This document shows, one piece after another, positions 20,911 through 29,390 of a DNA stretch of 64,000 bases; positions within the stretch are counted from its first letter, which is position 1; every line of letters starts with the position of its first letter. This DNA is from Sphingopyxis sp. OPL5 (GTDB lineage Bacteria; Pseudomonadota; Alphaproteobacteria; Sphingomonadales; Sphingomonadaceae): assembly GCF_003797775.2 (NCBI RefSeq), contig NZ_CP060725.1, positions 3,404,001-3,468,000 of the forward strand. The letters are read 5' to 3'. Made by a program: the position numbers and the translations under genes. A model generated the notes under the pieces. It was not told the DNA's origin and searched no databases. It worked only from the letters and a program-made list of their open reading frames with translations.

Positions 20911-21000
20911 CGTCGCCCCCGCGAAGGCGGGGGCCGCTAACGGCCTATTTCCGTATCGCTGCGTAAACCGACAGCGGCCCCCGCCTTCGCGGGGGCGACG
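20911..21000. repeat. REP-like element with perfect 28-bp inverted arms
   Basis: The arms at 20911-20938 and 20973-21000 are perfect reverse complements, and each can itself fold through CCCCCGCGAAGGCGGGGG. It belongs to the same hairpin family as 1512-1588 and 29987-30058. Confidence 0.85.
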
Positions 21001-21030
21001 TCTTGTTTCGGTCGGTACCGGCCATTTCAT

Positions 21031-21165
21031 TCCTCCCTGTCGCGAAGCGATGGGGAGGTGGCAGCGCGAAGCGCTGACGGAGGGGCGATGACACTGAGGT
21101 TGCTGGCCCCTCCACCATCCGCTTCGCGGACGGTCCCCCTCCCCATGGCTGCGCCACAGGGAGGA
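21031..21165. repeat. 135-bp intergenic palindromic element
   Basis: The ends TCCTCCCTGT (21031-21040) and ACAGGGAGGA (21156-21165) are perfect inverted repeats. Inner parts such as GATGGGGAGGTGGC and CCCCTCCCCATGGC pair as well. It fills the gap before the emrB stop codon; together with the REP element it explains most of 20814-21186. It may be a structured intergenic repeat; the coding potential is nil. Confidence 0.6.
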
Positions 21166-21186
21166 TTTTTGTGGCCGGTCTCCACC

Positions 21187-22800
21187 CTAGTGCGCATCCG
21201 TCGGCGCCGGACCTCCCATCGGCGGCGGTTTGCAGAAGGGGACCATGACCAGCGCCGCGAGGAAGATATAGGACATCAGGCGGAAGACATCGTCGAACGC
21301 CAGCGTCAGCGCGTGGCGGCCGACGAGCCGGGCCATTGTCGCGTCGGCCATCAGCGCGGCCTGCTGCGGGTCCGACACCCAGGTCCCGATATAGTGGGTC
21401 AATTGTGCGGCCGCTTGCTGCGCGCCCTGCGCCGACTGGCCGAGCGCTTCCGAAATGCGCAGCGCGTGGAGGCGCGCATTGTCGCCGAGCCAGGTGTTGA
21501 CGAGGGCGATGCCGATGGCGCCGCCGAGATTGCGCATCAGGTTGAACAGGCCCGAGGCGTAGCGCAGTTCGGCGCCCTCGAAATTGCCGAGCGCGAGGCC
21601 GACCGAGGGGACGATGCACAGCATGATCGCGAAGCTGCGCACGACCTGCGGCCAGAACAGCGCGGCGAAACCCCAGTCGGGGGTCATGAAGCTGAACATC
21701 CATAGCCCGAGCGCGAACAGGCTGAGTCCGAAGGTGATGATGATGCGCGGGTCGACGCGCTGCGACAGCGCGGTGGCGATCGGCACGCCGAGCAATTGCG
21801 CCAGCCCTGAGACGAACACCGTCGTCCCGATTTCGGCGGCATTATAGCCGCGCACCCGGCCGAGGAAGATCGGGACGAGATAGGTGCCGGCATAGAGGCC
21901 GAAACCGATCACGAGGTTGAAGACGCAGGCAAAGGCGAAAGTCGGCTTGCGGAAGGGCGTGAGTTTGACGATCGGTCCATCGGAGCGGAAGGAGCGTTCG
22001 AGGAACAGCGCGAAGGCGACGAGCGACAGCCAGGCGGCGATCGCGATCGACGGCTCGCTGAACCAGTCGTGCTTCGGCCCTTCCTCGAGCACATATTCGA
22101 GGCCGGCGAGGAAAACCGCCATCGACCCCAGATGCACCCAGTCGATCCGGCGCAGCATCGACCAATCCGCCTTGTCGACGCGTACCAAGGCGAGGATCGC
22201 GATCGTGACCGCGATCCCCGGCGCGACATTGATGAAGAACACCCAGCGCCATCCCAGCGCGTCGGTGATCCAGCCGCCGACCGTCGGGCCGAGCGTGGGC
22301 GCGAGCACCGACACCATGCCGAGGATCGCGGGGATCATCGCGCGCTGCTTGCCCTCGAACAGCATATAGCCGGTGGCGAACACCGTCGGCACCATCGCGC
22401 CGCCGACAAAGCCCTGGATCGCGCGGAACAGGATCATCGATTCGATGTTCCAGGCGAGCCCGCACGCCATGCTGGCGATGGTGAACAGCCCCGCCGACGC
22501 CGCGAACAGCCAGCGCGTCGACATCGCCTGCGCGAGGAAGGCCGCGAAGGGGATCATCACCAACTCGGCCATCAGATAGGCGGTCTGCACCCAGCTGATC
22601 TCGTCGGGGCCGGCGCTGAGGCCCGCCTGGACCTCGTTCAATGAGGCGGCGACGATCTGGATGTCGATCAGCGCCATGAACTGGCCGAACGCCATCACCG
22701 CGAAGATCAGATATTTGCGCGCATTGGGCATCGCCGCCGGGTTGAACGGCGTGTCGGCGGGAGCGGGGCCTGACCCGGCGGAGAGGGGAATCGATGCCAT
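21187..22800 (-). CDS. emrB: DHA2 family multidrug efflux MFS transporter (EmrB type)
   Basis: A 537-aa transporter with 14 predicted membrane helices. Typical MFS-DHA2 marks are MALIDIQIVAASLNEVQ in helix 1, SWVQTAYLMAELVMIP in helix 2, and the motif C antiporter signature region LAPTLGPTVGGWITDALGW in helix 5. EmrB expels hydrophobic drugs and uncouplers with the membrane-fusion partner EmrA, encoded divergently at 23859-24968. A palindrome in the 55-base gap to tetR is the likely operator. No TolC-type gene is nearby. Confidence 0.92.
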   Translation of the reverse strand: MASIPLSAGSGPAPADTPFNPAAMPNARKYLIFAVMAFGQFMALIDIQIVAASLNEVQAGLSAGPDEISWVQTAYLMAELVMIPFAAFLAQAMSTRWLFAASAGLFTIASMACGLAWNIESMILFRAIQGFVGGAMVPTVFATGYMLFEGKQRAMIPAILGMVSVLAPTLGPTVGGWITDALGWRWVFFINVAPGIAVTIAILALVRVDKADWSMLRRIDWVHLGSMAVFLAGLEYVLEEGPKHDWFSEPSIAIAAWLSLVAFALFLERSFRSDGPIVKLTPFRKPTFAFACVFNLVIGFGLYAGTYLVPIFLGRVRGYNAAEIGTTVFVSGLAQLLGVPIATALSQRVDPRIIITFGLSLFALGLWMFSFMTPDWGFAALFWPQVVRSFAIMLCIVPSVGLALGNFEGAELRYASGLFNLMRNLGGAIGIALVNTWLGDNARLHALRISEALGQSAQGAQQAAAQLTHYIGTWVSDPQQAALMADATMARLVGRHALTLAFDDVFRLMSYIFLAALVMVPFCKPPPMGGPAPTDAH

Positions 22801-22819
22801 CGGGCTTGTGTCCTGCTGC

Positions 22820-22845
22820 CTTTATATTATATGCATCATATAAAG
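22820..22845. promoter_or_regulatory. Imperfect 26-bp palindrome, likely TetR operator
   Basis: CTTTATATTA at one end pairs with CATATAAAG at the other; 10 of 13 positions match around the centre. It lies between the divergent emrB and tetR starts and overlaps the tetR ribosome-binding site (AAGGAG), so a bound regulator could block both directions. Confidence 0.65.
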
Positions 22846-22855
22846 GAGATCGCAA

Positions 22856-23449
22856 GTGCGCTATTCGAGTGGGCATCGCGCCGAAACGCGCGAACGGGTG
22901 TTGAAGGAAGCGGCGAAGGAAATTCGCGCCAAGGGTCCCGACAATGTCGCGGTCGCGGGCATCATGGCGCGCGCGGGACTGACCCACGGCGGCTTTTATG
23001 CCCATTTCCCATCGAAGGACGCGCTGGTCGGCGAGGCGATCGGGACGATGTTCGCCGATGCGCGGGCGCGGACCGAGCGGATCGATGCCGCCGGCGATCC
23101 GAAAGCCGTGTTGCGCGCCTATGTCGATTTCTACCTCTCCCCCGCGCATCGCGATAGCCGCGATCGGGGGTGTCCACTGCCGACGCTGTCGGGCGATTTC
23201 GCGCGGTCCGAACCCGCGACGCGCGATCGGTTCGGCGCCGGGGTGGTCGGCATTGCTTCGCGGCTTGCCGTGCCGCTGGCGACGCTCGGTTGCACCGATG
23301 CCGAGGCGGAATCGCATGCGCTGCTCGCGCAGTTGGTCGGCGGGGTCGCGCTGGCGCGCGCGGTCGGCGATCCCGCGCTCTCCGATGCGCTGCTGGCCGA
23401 CACCCATGCCGCGATTGTTGCGCGCTATGGACTGGAGGCCGCGTCATGA
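22856..23449 (+). CDS. TetR/AcrR family regulator of the emr locus
   Basis: A 197-aa regulator. The N-terminal HTH covers about residues 8-55: TRERVLKEAAKEIRAKGPDN, then IMARAGLTHGGFYAHFPSKD with the family's FY-x-HF-x-SK-D recognition-helix signature. The C-terminal part is a ligand-binding helical domain with CPLPTLSGDFAR, as in YcdC/TetR_C types. The start is a GTG at 22856 with AAAGGAG upstream. It is the first gene of a three-gene operon; its TGA overlaps the next ATG (ATGA). It presumably represses emrB and its own operon. Confidence 0.9.
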   Translation: MRYSSGHRAETRERVLKEAAKEIRAKGPDNVAVAGIMARAGLTHGGFYAHFPSKDALVGEAIGTMFADARARTERIDAAGDPKAVLRAYVDFYLSPAHRDSRDRGCPLPTLSGDFARSEPATRDRFGAGVVGIASRLAVPLATLGCTDAEAESHALLAQLVGGVALARAVGDPALSDALLADTHAAIVARYGLEAAS

Positions 23450-23862
23450 CGCTCGCCAAGGTGCAGGGGCTGATCGCCGCGGGCGGGCGCCCGCCGATCG
23501 GTCATACGCTGGGGTTCCAGCTCGTCGATGCGGGCGAGGGTTGGGCGGCGTTCGAGGGGGTGCCGGGACCCGAACATTATAATCCGATGGGAACGGTCCA
23601 TGGCGGCTATGCTGCGACCCTGCTCGACTCGGCCTGCGGCATCGCGGTGGTGACCAGGCTCGCCGACGATCAGGCGATGACGACGCTCGAACTCAAGACC
23701 AGTTATCTGAAGGCGATGACCGACAAGACCGGCACGGTGCGCGCCGAGGGGCGGGTGATCTCGATCGGTCGCCGCGTCGCTTATGTCGAGGCGAAGCTAA
23801 CCGATGCGGAGGGGCGGCTCTATGCCACGGCGACGTCGACCCTACTGGTGATCACGCCATGA
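23446..23862 (+). CDS. PaaI-type hotdog-fold thioesterase
   Basis: A 138-aa hotdog-fold protein. The signature NPMGTVHGGYAATLLDSACG carries the N/H/G residues of the PaaI/YigI acyl-CoA thioesterase branch, and TTLELKTSYLKAM is the second conserved strand. It would cleave acyl- or aryl-CoA thioesters. It is translationally coupled on both sides (ATGA overlaps with tetR and emrA), which is unusual for an efflux operon and suggests the inducing or exported compound is an acyl or aromatic acid (inference). Confidence 0.88.
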   Translation: MTLAKVQGLIAAGGRPPIGHTLGFQLVDAGEGWAAFEGVPGPEHYNPMGTVHGGYAATLLDSACGIAVVTRLADDQAMTTLELKTSYLKAMTDKTGTVRAEGRVISIGRRVAYVEAKLTDAEGRLYATATSTLLVITP

Positions 23863-24968
23863 ACGCGCCGACGGTGATCGAGGCCGAAGCGCCTGTCGCG
23901 AGGCGTTTCACCTTTCCGGCAAAGGCGTGGAAGGTCGGCCTGATCGCGCTGCTGGTTGCCGCCGCGGGCATCTGGTGGCTGACCGCGCCGCGCACCGCGG
24001 AATCGACCGACAACGCCTATCTGCAGGCCGATTCGAGCACGGTGGCGCCGAAGGTCGGCGGGCTGGTTGCGGCGGTGCTGGTGCGCGACAATCAGGCGGT
24101 GAAGACGGGCGATCCGCTCGTCCGCATCGACGCGGAGGATTATGACGCGCGGCTGCAGGCGGCGGTCGCCGCGGTCGCCGACGCCGATGCACAGGTCGCG
24201 ACGGCGCGCGCGGCGCTGGCCGCGCTCGGTGCCGATGAACGGCTTGCGGCGGCGCAGATCCGGGCGGTGGGCACGCAGATCGCCGCCGCCGACGCCGAGT
24301 CCGTGCGGGCGTCGGCCGACCTCAAGCGATACGACAGTCTGCTCGTCGACGGCTTCGTCACGCGGCGCGATGCCGACCAGGTGCGCGCGACCGCGGTCGG
24401 CGCGGCATCGGCGGCGCAGCGCTCGCGCGCCGACCTCGGCACCAGCTACGAACAGGCGGCGGTGACCAGGGCGCGGCGCCCGGTGCTGCTCGCGCAGATC
24501 CAGGCGGCCGAGGCGGCAGCGCTAAAGGCCCGCGCCGCGCTGGCGCTGGCGCGGCAGGATCAGGGGCATGCCTTGGTCCGCGCGCCGATCGCCGGGGTGG
24601 TCGGCAACCGCCAGGTGCAGGTCGGCGACTATGTCCAGCCGGGCTCGCGGCTGCTGACCCTCGTGCCGACGCGGTCGCTCTATGTCGTCGCCAATTTCAA
24701 GGAGACCCAGACGCGCGAAATGCGGTCCGGGCAGAAGGCCGAAGTGCATGTCGATGCGCTCGGCGGCGATCCGCTGACCGGTACCGTCGAAAGCCTCGCG
24801 CCCGGTTCGGCGAGCGAGTTCACTTTGCTGCCGTTCGAGCCCGGATCGGGCAATTTCACCAAGATCGTTCAGCGTGTCGGGGTACGGATCCGGCTCGATC
24901 CGGGACAGGCGGCGCTGGCGCAATTGCGCCCCGGCCTGTCGGTCACCGCGACGGTGCGGCTGCGCTAG
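23859..24968 (+). CDS. emrA: HlyD-family membrane fusion protein (EmrA type)
   Basis: A 369-aa periplasmic adaptor. One membrane anchor lies at about 25-43 (VGLIALLVAAAGIWWLTA). A biotinyl-lipoyl-like half-motif follows (DNAYLQADSSTVAPKVGGLV), then a long alpha-helical hairpin rich in Ala, and the returning half IAGVVGNRQVQVGDYVQPG with the beta-barrel domain. It should link EmrB to an outer-membrane channel. It is last in the tetR-thioesterase-emrA operon, and its stop overlaps the convergent hydrolase gene by 4 bases. Confidence 0.93.
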   Translation: MNAPTVIEAEAPVARRFTFPAKAWKVGLIALLVAAAGIWWLTAPRTAESTDNAYLQADSSTVAPKVGGLVAAVLVRDNQAVKTGDPLVRIDAEDYDARLQAAVAAVADADAQVATARAALAALGADERLAAAQIRAVGTQIAAADAESVRASADLKRYDSLLVDGFVTRRDADQVRATAVGAASAAQRSRADLGTSYEQAAVTRARRPVLLAQIQAAEAAALKARAALALARQDQGHALVRAPIAGVVGNRQVQVGDYVQPGSRLLTLVPTRSLYVVANFKETQTREMRSGQKAEVHVDALGGDPLTGTVESLAPGSASEFTLLPFEPGSGNFTKIVQRVGVRIRLDPGQAALAQLRPGLSVTATVRLR

Positions 24969-25888
24969 GGGGCGTTCAGGAAGGCGGCGACCATCTTCAC
25001 GGTCGCGTCGGGCTGTTCTTCCATCAACCAGTGCCCGGCGTCGGGGATGACGCCTTCGCTGACGTCGGTCGCGGCGAAGCGCATAACGAGCGCCATCGTC
25101 GGGCCGAAGGATTTGGCGCCGCCGATCCCCAGCACCGGCATCGTCAGTTTCTGGCCCTTGGCGAGCCAGGCGCGGTTGTCGATGGCGTCCTGATCGAAGG
25201 CGGCGAACTGCGCGAACCCCGAATGCATGCCGCCGGGCAGCGCATAGAGCCTGGCATAATGGTCGCGCGAGGCTTCGTCGAAGCGTTTGGGATCGGCCGA
25301 AAACTCGTTCCAGAAGCGGTCGAGATAGATGCGCTCGCGCCCGGCTACGAGCCGTTCCATGTCGGGGCCGCCAAAGCGGAAATGCCAGAGCAGCGGGTTC
25401 CTCAATATCTCGTCCCACGGTCCGACCCCGGGAACCGGCGCGTCGAGCAAGGCGAAGCGGGTGACGCGATCGGGCTGCTGCGTCGCGAGCGCGAAGCCGA
25501 CCATGTTGCCGATGTCGTGGGTGACCAGCGCGAACTTGCCGATCTTGAGGCTGTCGAGCACGGCGGCGATATCGCGGCCCTGCGTCGCCTTGTCATAACC
25601 GCCGTCGGGATGCGCCGACAGCCCCATGCCGCGCAGGTCGGGAACGACGACGGTATGATCCTGCATCAGCGCGGCGGCGAGCGGCGCCCACATGTCGCCC
25701 GTCTCGCCATAGCCGTGGAGCAGGACGACCGCGGGTCCCTTGCCGCCGACGCGGACATGCAGCGTCGTGCCATTGGCCGCGATCTCCTGCGTCGTGAAGG
25801 CGGCCGGAAAGGGTGGAACCTGCGCGGCTGCGGGAACGGCGGTCAGCGTGAGCGCCAAGGCCGCCAAGAAACTGCCGGGAAATCTCAT
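24965..25888 (-). CDS. Exported alpha/beta hydrolase, epoxide hydrolase/dehalogenase type
   Basis: A 307-aa protein with a signal peptide ending AVPAAA. The oxyanion region is LLHGYGETGD. The nucleophile elbow is THDIGNMVG, with Asp125 in the place where lipases have Ser; this is the pattern of epoxide hydrolases and haloalkane/fluoroacetate dehalogenases. The catalytic His286 lies in PDAGHWLMEE. Reaction specificity is not clear. The start at 25888 (MRFPGSF) gives the signal peptide; the frame is open upstream through the next gene and should not be used. Confidence 0.88.
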   Translation of the reverse strand: MRFPGSFLAALALTLTAVPAAAQVPPFPAAFTTQEIAANGTTLHVRVGGKGPAVVLLHGYGETGDMWAPLAAALMQDHTVVVPDLRGMGLSAHPDGGYDKATQGRDIAAVLDSLKIGKFALVTHDIGNMVGFALATQQPDRVTRFALLDAPVPGVGPWDEILRNPLLWHFRFGGPDMERLVAGRERIYLDRFWNEFSADPKRFDEASRDHYARLYALPGGMHSGFAQFAAFDQDAIDNRAWLAKGQKLTMPVLGIGGAKSFGPTMALVMRFAATDVSEGVIPDAGHWLMEEQPDATVKMVAAFLNAP

Positions 25889-25974
25889 CGCCCTTGCCCC
25901 TCCGTCGACGGAAGCGAGTGCACCGCCTCTGCGGGCGAGCATGCGCCGGATGCCGGGCCCGCGCAAGGCCGGCC

Positions 25975-26562
25975 TCAGCCCTTCAGCATGTCGTCGAGCA
26001 ATGCGAGCGCATCGTCGCGCGGGGCGCCCGCGTCGAGCAGCGGGTTGAGCCGGTCGTCGAGGAGCAGGATCGCATAGCCATGGACCATGCTCCACGCCCG
26101 CGCCGCATGGGCGCGGGTGGCGCGCGCGACGTCGGGGTCGCCTTCATGGGTGGCGGCGACCGATCCGGTCAGCGTGCCGAAGGCGCGCTCCATCGCGGCG
26201 TTCAGCGCCGGGCGCGATTTGTCGAGGCGTTCGCCGCGGAACATCAGCTGGAACAGGCCGGGCTCGGCGAGCGCGAATTCGACATAGGCGCGGCCGATCG
26301 CGTTGAGCTTGTCGGCGGGCGCGGTTTGCGCGGCGGCGGCGGCCTGCATGCGATCGGCGAAGCGCGTGAAGCCGATCGCCGCGAGTTCGCTGAGCAGGCC
26401 GGTCAGATCGTCGAAATGATTTTTGGGAGCGGCGTGCGAGGCACCGACCTCGCGTGCGACCCCGCGCAGGGTGAGACCGGCGACGCCGTCGCGGTTCACG
26501 ATTTCCTCGGCCGCGGTCAGCAATGCCGTGCGAAGATCGCCGTGATGATAGGGCTTGGTCAT
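25975..26562 (-). CDS. TetR/AcrR family regulator with WHG-type C-terminal domain
   Basis: A 195-aa regulator. Its HTH covers roughly residues 8-52 (HHGDLRTALLTAAEEIVNRD, then LTLRGVAREVGASHAAPKNH). The C-terminal part with YVEFALAEPGLFQLMFRG matches the WHG domain type of TetR proteins. It is divergent from the YciB-like gene; the 108-base gap holds two inverted repeats that contain TTGAC/GTCAA blocks, so it probably represses both genes. Confidence 0.88.
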   Translation of the reverse strand: MTKPYHHGDLRTALLTAAEEIVNRDGVAGLTLRGVAREVGASHAAPKNHFDDLTGLLSELAAIGFTRFADRMQAAAAAQTAPADKLNAIGRAYVEFALAEPGLFQLMFRGERLDKSRPALNAAMERAFGTLTGSVAATHEGDPDVARATRAHAARAWSMVHGYAILLLDDRLNPLLDAGAPRDDALALLDDMLKG

Positions 26563-26576
26563 CGGAACCGATTAGC

Positions 26577-26592
26577 GCGTCAATGTTGACGC
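26577..26592. promoter_or_regulatory. Inverted repeat, candidate TetR operator 1
   Basis: GCGTCAATGTTGACGC has 7-bp perfect arms GCGTCAA/TTGACGC around TG. It sits 15 bases before the tetR start, between the divergent genes. Confidence 0.6.
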
Positions 26593-26625
26593 TGTCAATT
26601 TATGCTTGACTTGCGGGCGCCGCCG

Positions 26626-26654
26626 CCTCAATATTGACAGTGGAAATATTGAGG
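26626..26654. promoter_or_regulatory. Inverted repeat, candidate TetR operator 2
   Basis: CCTCAATATT and AATATTGAGG are perfect 10-bp arms separated by GACAGTGGA. The element lies 17 bases before the ATG of the YciB-like gene and shares TCAAT/TTGAC elements with operator 1. Confidence 0.6.
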
Positions 26655-26670
26655 CGAAAAGGACTGGCGG

Positions 26671-27255
26671 ATGAAAACCTTGCTATACGCTCTCGGACCG
26701 ATGCTGTTCGACTCGCTCGGCGTGCTTGTCTTTGCAGTGCTGCTTGTCGCTGGCGCGGATATCGTGATTGCGACGATCGCGGGCACCATCGTGGCGCTTG
26801 CGGTGGTCGGTTACGAGCTGGCGCGCGGCAGGAAGGTCGCGGCGCTGCAGTGGATCAGCCTCGCGTCGGTGCTCCTCACCGCTGCGGTGACGCTCTTCAC
26901 CGGCGACCCGCGTTTCGTGATGGCAAAGCCCACCATCGTCTATCTGGTCGTCGGGACGGTGATGCTGCGCCGCGGCTGGCTCAACCGCTATATCCTGCCC
27001 GAACAGCTGGCGCTGGTCGGCGATGTCATGGACCGGTTCGGGATGATCTGGGCGGCGCTGATGTTCGCGAGCGCGGGCCTCAACCTGGTCATTGCGGTGT
27101 TCTTCACCGCCTGGTGGCCGCTCTTCATCGGGATATTCCCGCTGGCGTCGAAATTCACCCTGTTCGCGGGCCACATCGCGGTGGTGCATGTCATCGGCCA
27201 GGCGCGGCTGCGCCGCCGCACGGGCGGCGAGTTGCAGCCGTTGGCGGCCGAATAG
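26671..27255 (+). CDS. YciB/IspZ-type inner-membrane protein (septation protein A family)
   Basis: A 194-aa membrane protein with about five helices. The family core is visible: LFTGDPRFVMAKPTIVYLVV followed by RGWLNRYILPEQLALVGD, which corresponds to the conserved KPT-I-x-Y region of YciB/IspZ. YciB proteins take part in cell-envelope integrity and septation; here control by a TetR regulator is unusual. AAAAGGA precedes the ATG. It converges with lysC 3 bases beyond its stop. Confidence 0.8.
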   Translation: MKTLLYALGPMLFDSLGVLVFAVLLVAGADIVIATIAGTIVALAVVGYELARGRKVAALQWISLASVLLTAAVTLFTGDPRFVMAKPTIVYLVVGTVMLRRGWLNRYILPEQLALVGDVMDRFGMIWAALMFASAGLNLVIAVFFTAWWPLFIGIFPLASKFTLFAGHIAVVHVIGQARLRRRTGGELQPLAAE

Positions 27256-27258
27256 GGC

Positions 27259-28506
27259 TTAGTCGGCGTCGAGCCCGTAGGCGGTGTGCAGCACGCGCAC
27301 CGCGAGTTCGGTTTCGTCCTCGTCGATCAGCACGCTGACCTTGATCTCGCTGGTCGAGATCGCCTGGATGTTGATGCCGCGATCGGCGAGCGCACGGAAC
27401 ATCGTGCTGGCGACGCCCGCATGGCTCTTCATGCCGACGCCGACGACGCTGATCTTCGCCACCTTGTCGTCGCTGATGATGCGGTTGAAGCCGATCTTGT
27501 CCTTCGACGCTTCGAGCAGGTCGATCGAGCGGATGAGGTCGGTACCCGGAACGGTGAAGGTCACGTCGGTTTCGCCCTTTTCGCGGCCGACGTTCTGGAT
27601 GATCATGTCGACGTTGATCCCGGCGGCGGCGAGCGGGCCGAAGATGTTGGCGACCGCGCCCGGCTTGTCGGGCACGCGGGTGACGATGATCTTCGCTTCA
27701 TTCTTGTCGTGGGCGATGCCGGTGATCAGCTGCCGTTCCATCTGATGTTCCTCTATTTCCTGGTCGCTGACGATCATCGTGCCTTTTTTGGGCGCTTCGT
27801 CGCCTTCGACGAAGCTCGACAGCACCTGCACGCGCACGCCCATCTTCATCGCGAGCCCGACTGAGCGCGTCTGGAGCACTTTCGCGCCGACGCTCGCGAG
27901 TTCGAGCATTTCCTCGTATGTCACATAATCGAGCTTGCGGGCGCGCGCGACGATGCGCGGGTCGGTGGTGTAGACACCGTCGACGTCGGTGTAGATGTCG
28001 CAGCGGTCGGCCTTGAGCGCCGCGGCGACCGCGACCGCGCTGGTGTCCGAGCCACCACGGCCGAGCGTCGAGATGCGGCCGTCGTCCATCATGCCCTGGA
28101 AGCCCGGGATCACCGCGACCTCGCCGCGCGCCATCGCGGCGCCGAGTGCGCCGGTGTCGATATCGATGATGCGCGCGCGGGCATGCGCTTCCTCGGTGCG
28201 GATCGGCAGTTGCCAGCCGAGCCAGCTGCGCGCCGGGGTGCCCATCGCCTGCAGCGTCAGTGCGAGCAGGCCCGAGGTCACCTGTTCGCCTGCGGCGACG
28301 ACGACGTCATATTCGGCAGGGTCGTAGCGCGGGTTCGCCTCGCGGCAGAAATTGACGAGGCGGTCGGTTTCGCCGGCCATGGCGGAAACGACGACGGCGA
28401 CCTCGTTGCCGTTGGCGACTTCGCGTGCGACGAGCTTCGCCACGGTGCGAATTCGTTCGGTGCCCGCCATCGACGTGCCCCCGAATTTCATCACGATCCG
28501 CGCCAT
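27259..28506 (-). CDS. lysC: Aspartate kinase (aspartokinase II type)
   Basis: A 415-aa enzyme making aspartyl phosphate, the first step to Lys, Thr, Met and diaminopimelate. The amino-acid kinase domain starts VMKFGGTSMAG and contains FQGMMDDGRISTLGRGGSDT. Two C-terminal ACT domains (VTRVPDKPGAVANIFG; VVGVGMKSHAGVASTMF) serve feedback inhibition by lysine and/or threonine. Length and layout match the alphaproteobacterial monofunctional enzyme. It is divergent from ubiG across 158 bases. Confidence 0.96.
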   Translation of the reverse strand: MARIVMKFGGTSMAGTERIRTVAKLVAREVANGNEVAVVVSAMAGETDRLVNFCREANPRYDPAEYDVVVAAGEQVTSGLLALTLQAMGTPARSWLGWQLPIRTEEAHARARIIDIDTGALGAAMARGEVAVIPGFQGMMDDGRISTLGRGGSDTSAVAVAAALKADRCDIYTDVDGVYTTDPRIVARARKLDYVTYEEMLELASVGAKVLQTRSVGLAMKMGVRVQVLSSFVEGDEAPKKGTMIVSDQEIEEHQMERQLITGIAHDKNEAKIIVTRVPDKPGAVANIFGPLAAAGINVDMIIQNVGREKGETDVTFTVPGTDLIRSIDLLEASKDKIGFNRIISDDKVAKISVVGVGMKSHAGVASTMFRALADRGINIQAISTSEIKVSVLIDEDETELAVRVLHTAYGLDAD

Positions 28507-28664
28507 CTCGCCCCGCTTTCAAGAAACTGGTTTCCACCGCAACATTCGTACAATTTTGCGGCGCTCGGCTGTTAGGGAAGGGGGCGGGGGAAGGCAAGAC
28601 CGGCAACGCACACGGCGGATAGAATTTCTTGCGCCGGTGATGCCCCGGTGCCACATCAACGGCC

Positions 28665-29390
28665 ATGAGCACCGCCACGATCAACCCGAACGAAGCCGCG
28701 CATTTCGGGGCGCTCGCCGCCGACTGGTGGGACCCGCATGGGTCGTCGGCGATGCTGCACAAATTGAACCCGGTGCGGCTGTCGTATATCCGCAGCAAGA
28801 TCGACGCGCATTGGCACGGTGACACGCGCGAGCGGCACCCGCTCACCGGGAAAAGCGCGATCGACGTTGGGTGCGGCGCCGGGCTGCTCGCCGAACCATT
28901 GGCGCGGATGGGCGCCGGGGTAACGGGGGTGGATGCGGCGCCCGAGAATATCGCGGCGGCGCAGGACCATGCGGCGGGGCAGGGGCTGGCGATCAATTAC
29001 TTCGCTGGCGAACTGGCGGCGCTGCCGGCGGCGACCTTCGACCTCGTCACCTCGATGGAGGTCGTCGAACATGTCACCGATCCCGCGGCGTTCATCGGCG
29101 AACTCGCGGCGCGGCTTGCGCCCGGCGGGCTGATGATCCTGTCGACGCCGAACCGGACGATGCTGTCGAAGTTGCTGCTCGTCGAGGCGGCCGAGCGCGT
29201 CGGCGCGGTGCCGCGCGGTACGCACGACTGGGACCAGTTCCTGAAGCCCGAGGAATTGACGAAACTGATGGAAGGCGCGGGGCTGGAGGTCATCGACCGG
29301 ACCGGGCTGTCGCCGTCGGCGGCGAAAGGCTTCAAGCTCGGCGGCAGCGAGGCGCTCAATTACCTCGTCACCGCGCGGTGGCCGGGATGA
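28665..29390 (+). CDS. ubiG: Ubiquinone biosynthesis O-methyltransferase UbiG
   Basis: A 241-aa SAM-dependent methyltransferase of ubiquinone synthesis, acting on polyprenyl catechol intermediates at both O-methylation steps. The N-terminal EAAHFGALAADWWDPHGS is characteristic, motif I is AIDVGCGAGLLAEPLA at 65-80, and ATFDLVTSMEVVEHV is the post-motif region. FLKPEELTKLM is also typical. Its stop overlaps the next gene's ATG. Confidence 0.95.
   Translation: MSTATINPNEAAHFGALAADWWDPHGSSAMLHKLNPVRLSYIRSKIDAHWHGDTRERHPLTGKSAIDVGCGAGLLAEPLARMGAGVTGVDAAPENIAAAQDHAAGQGLAINYFAGELAALPAATFDLVTSMEVVEHVTDPAAFIGELAARLAPGGLMILSTPNRTMLSKLLLVEAAERVGAVPRGTHDWDQFLKPEELTKLMEGAGLEVIDRTGLSPSAAKGFKLGGSEALNYLVTARWPG

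Noticed and set aside
25888..26095. Longer N terminus for the alpha/beta hydrolase
   Set aside because: It would run into the TetR gene and place an Arg-rich leader before an otherwise perfect signal peptide.
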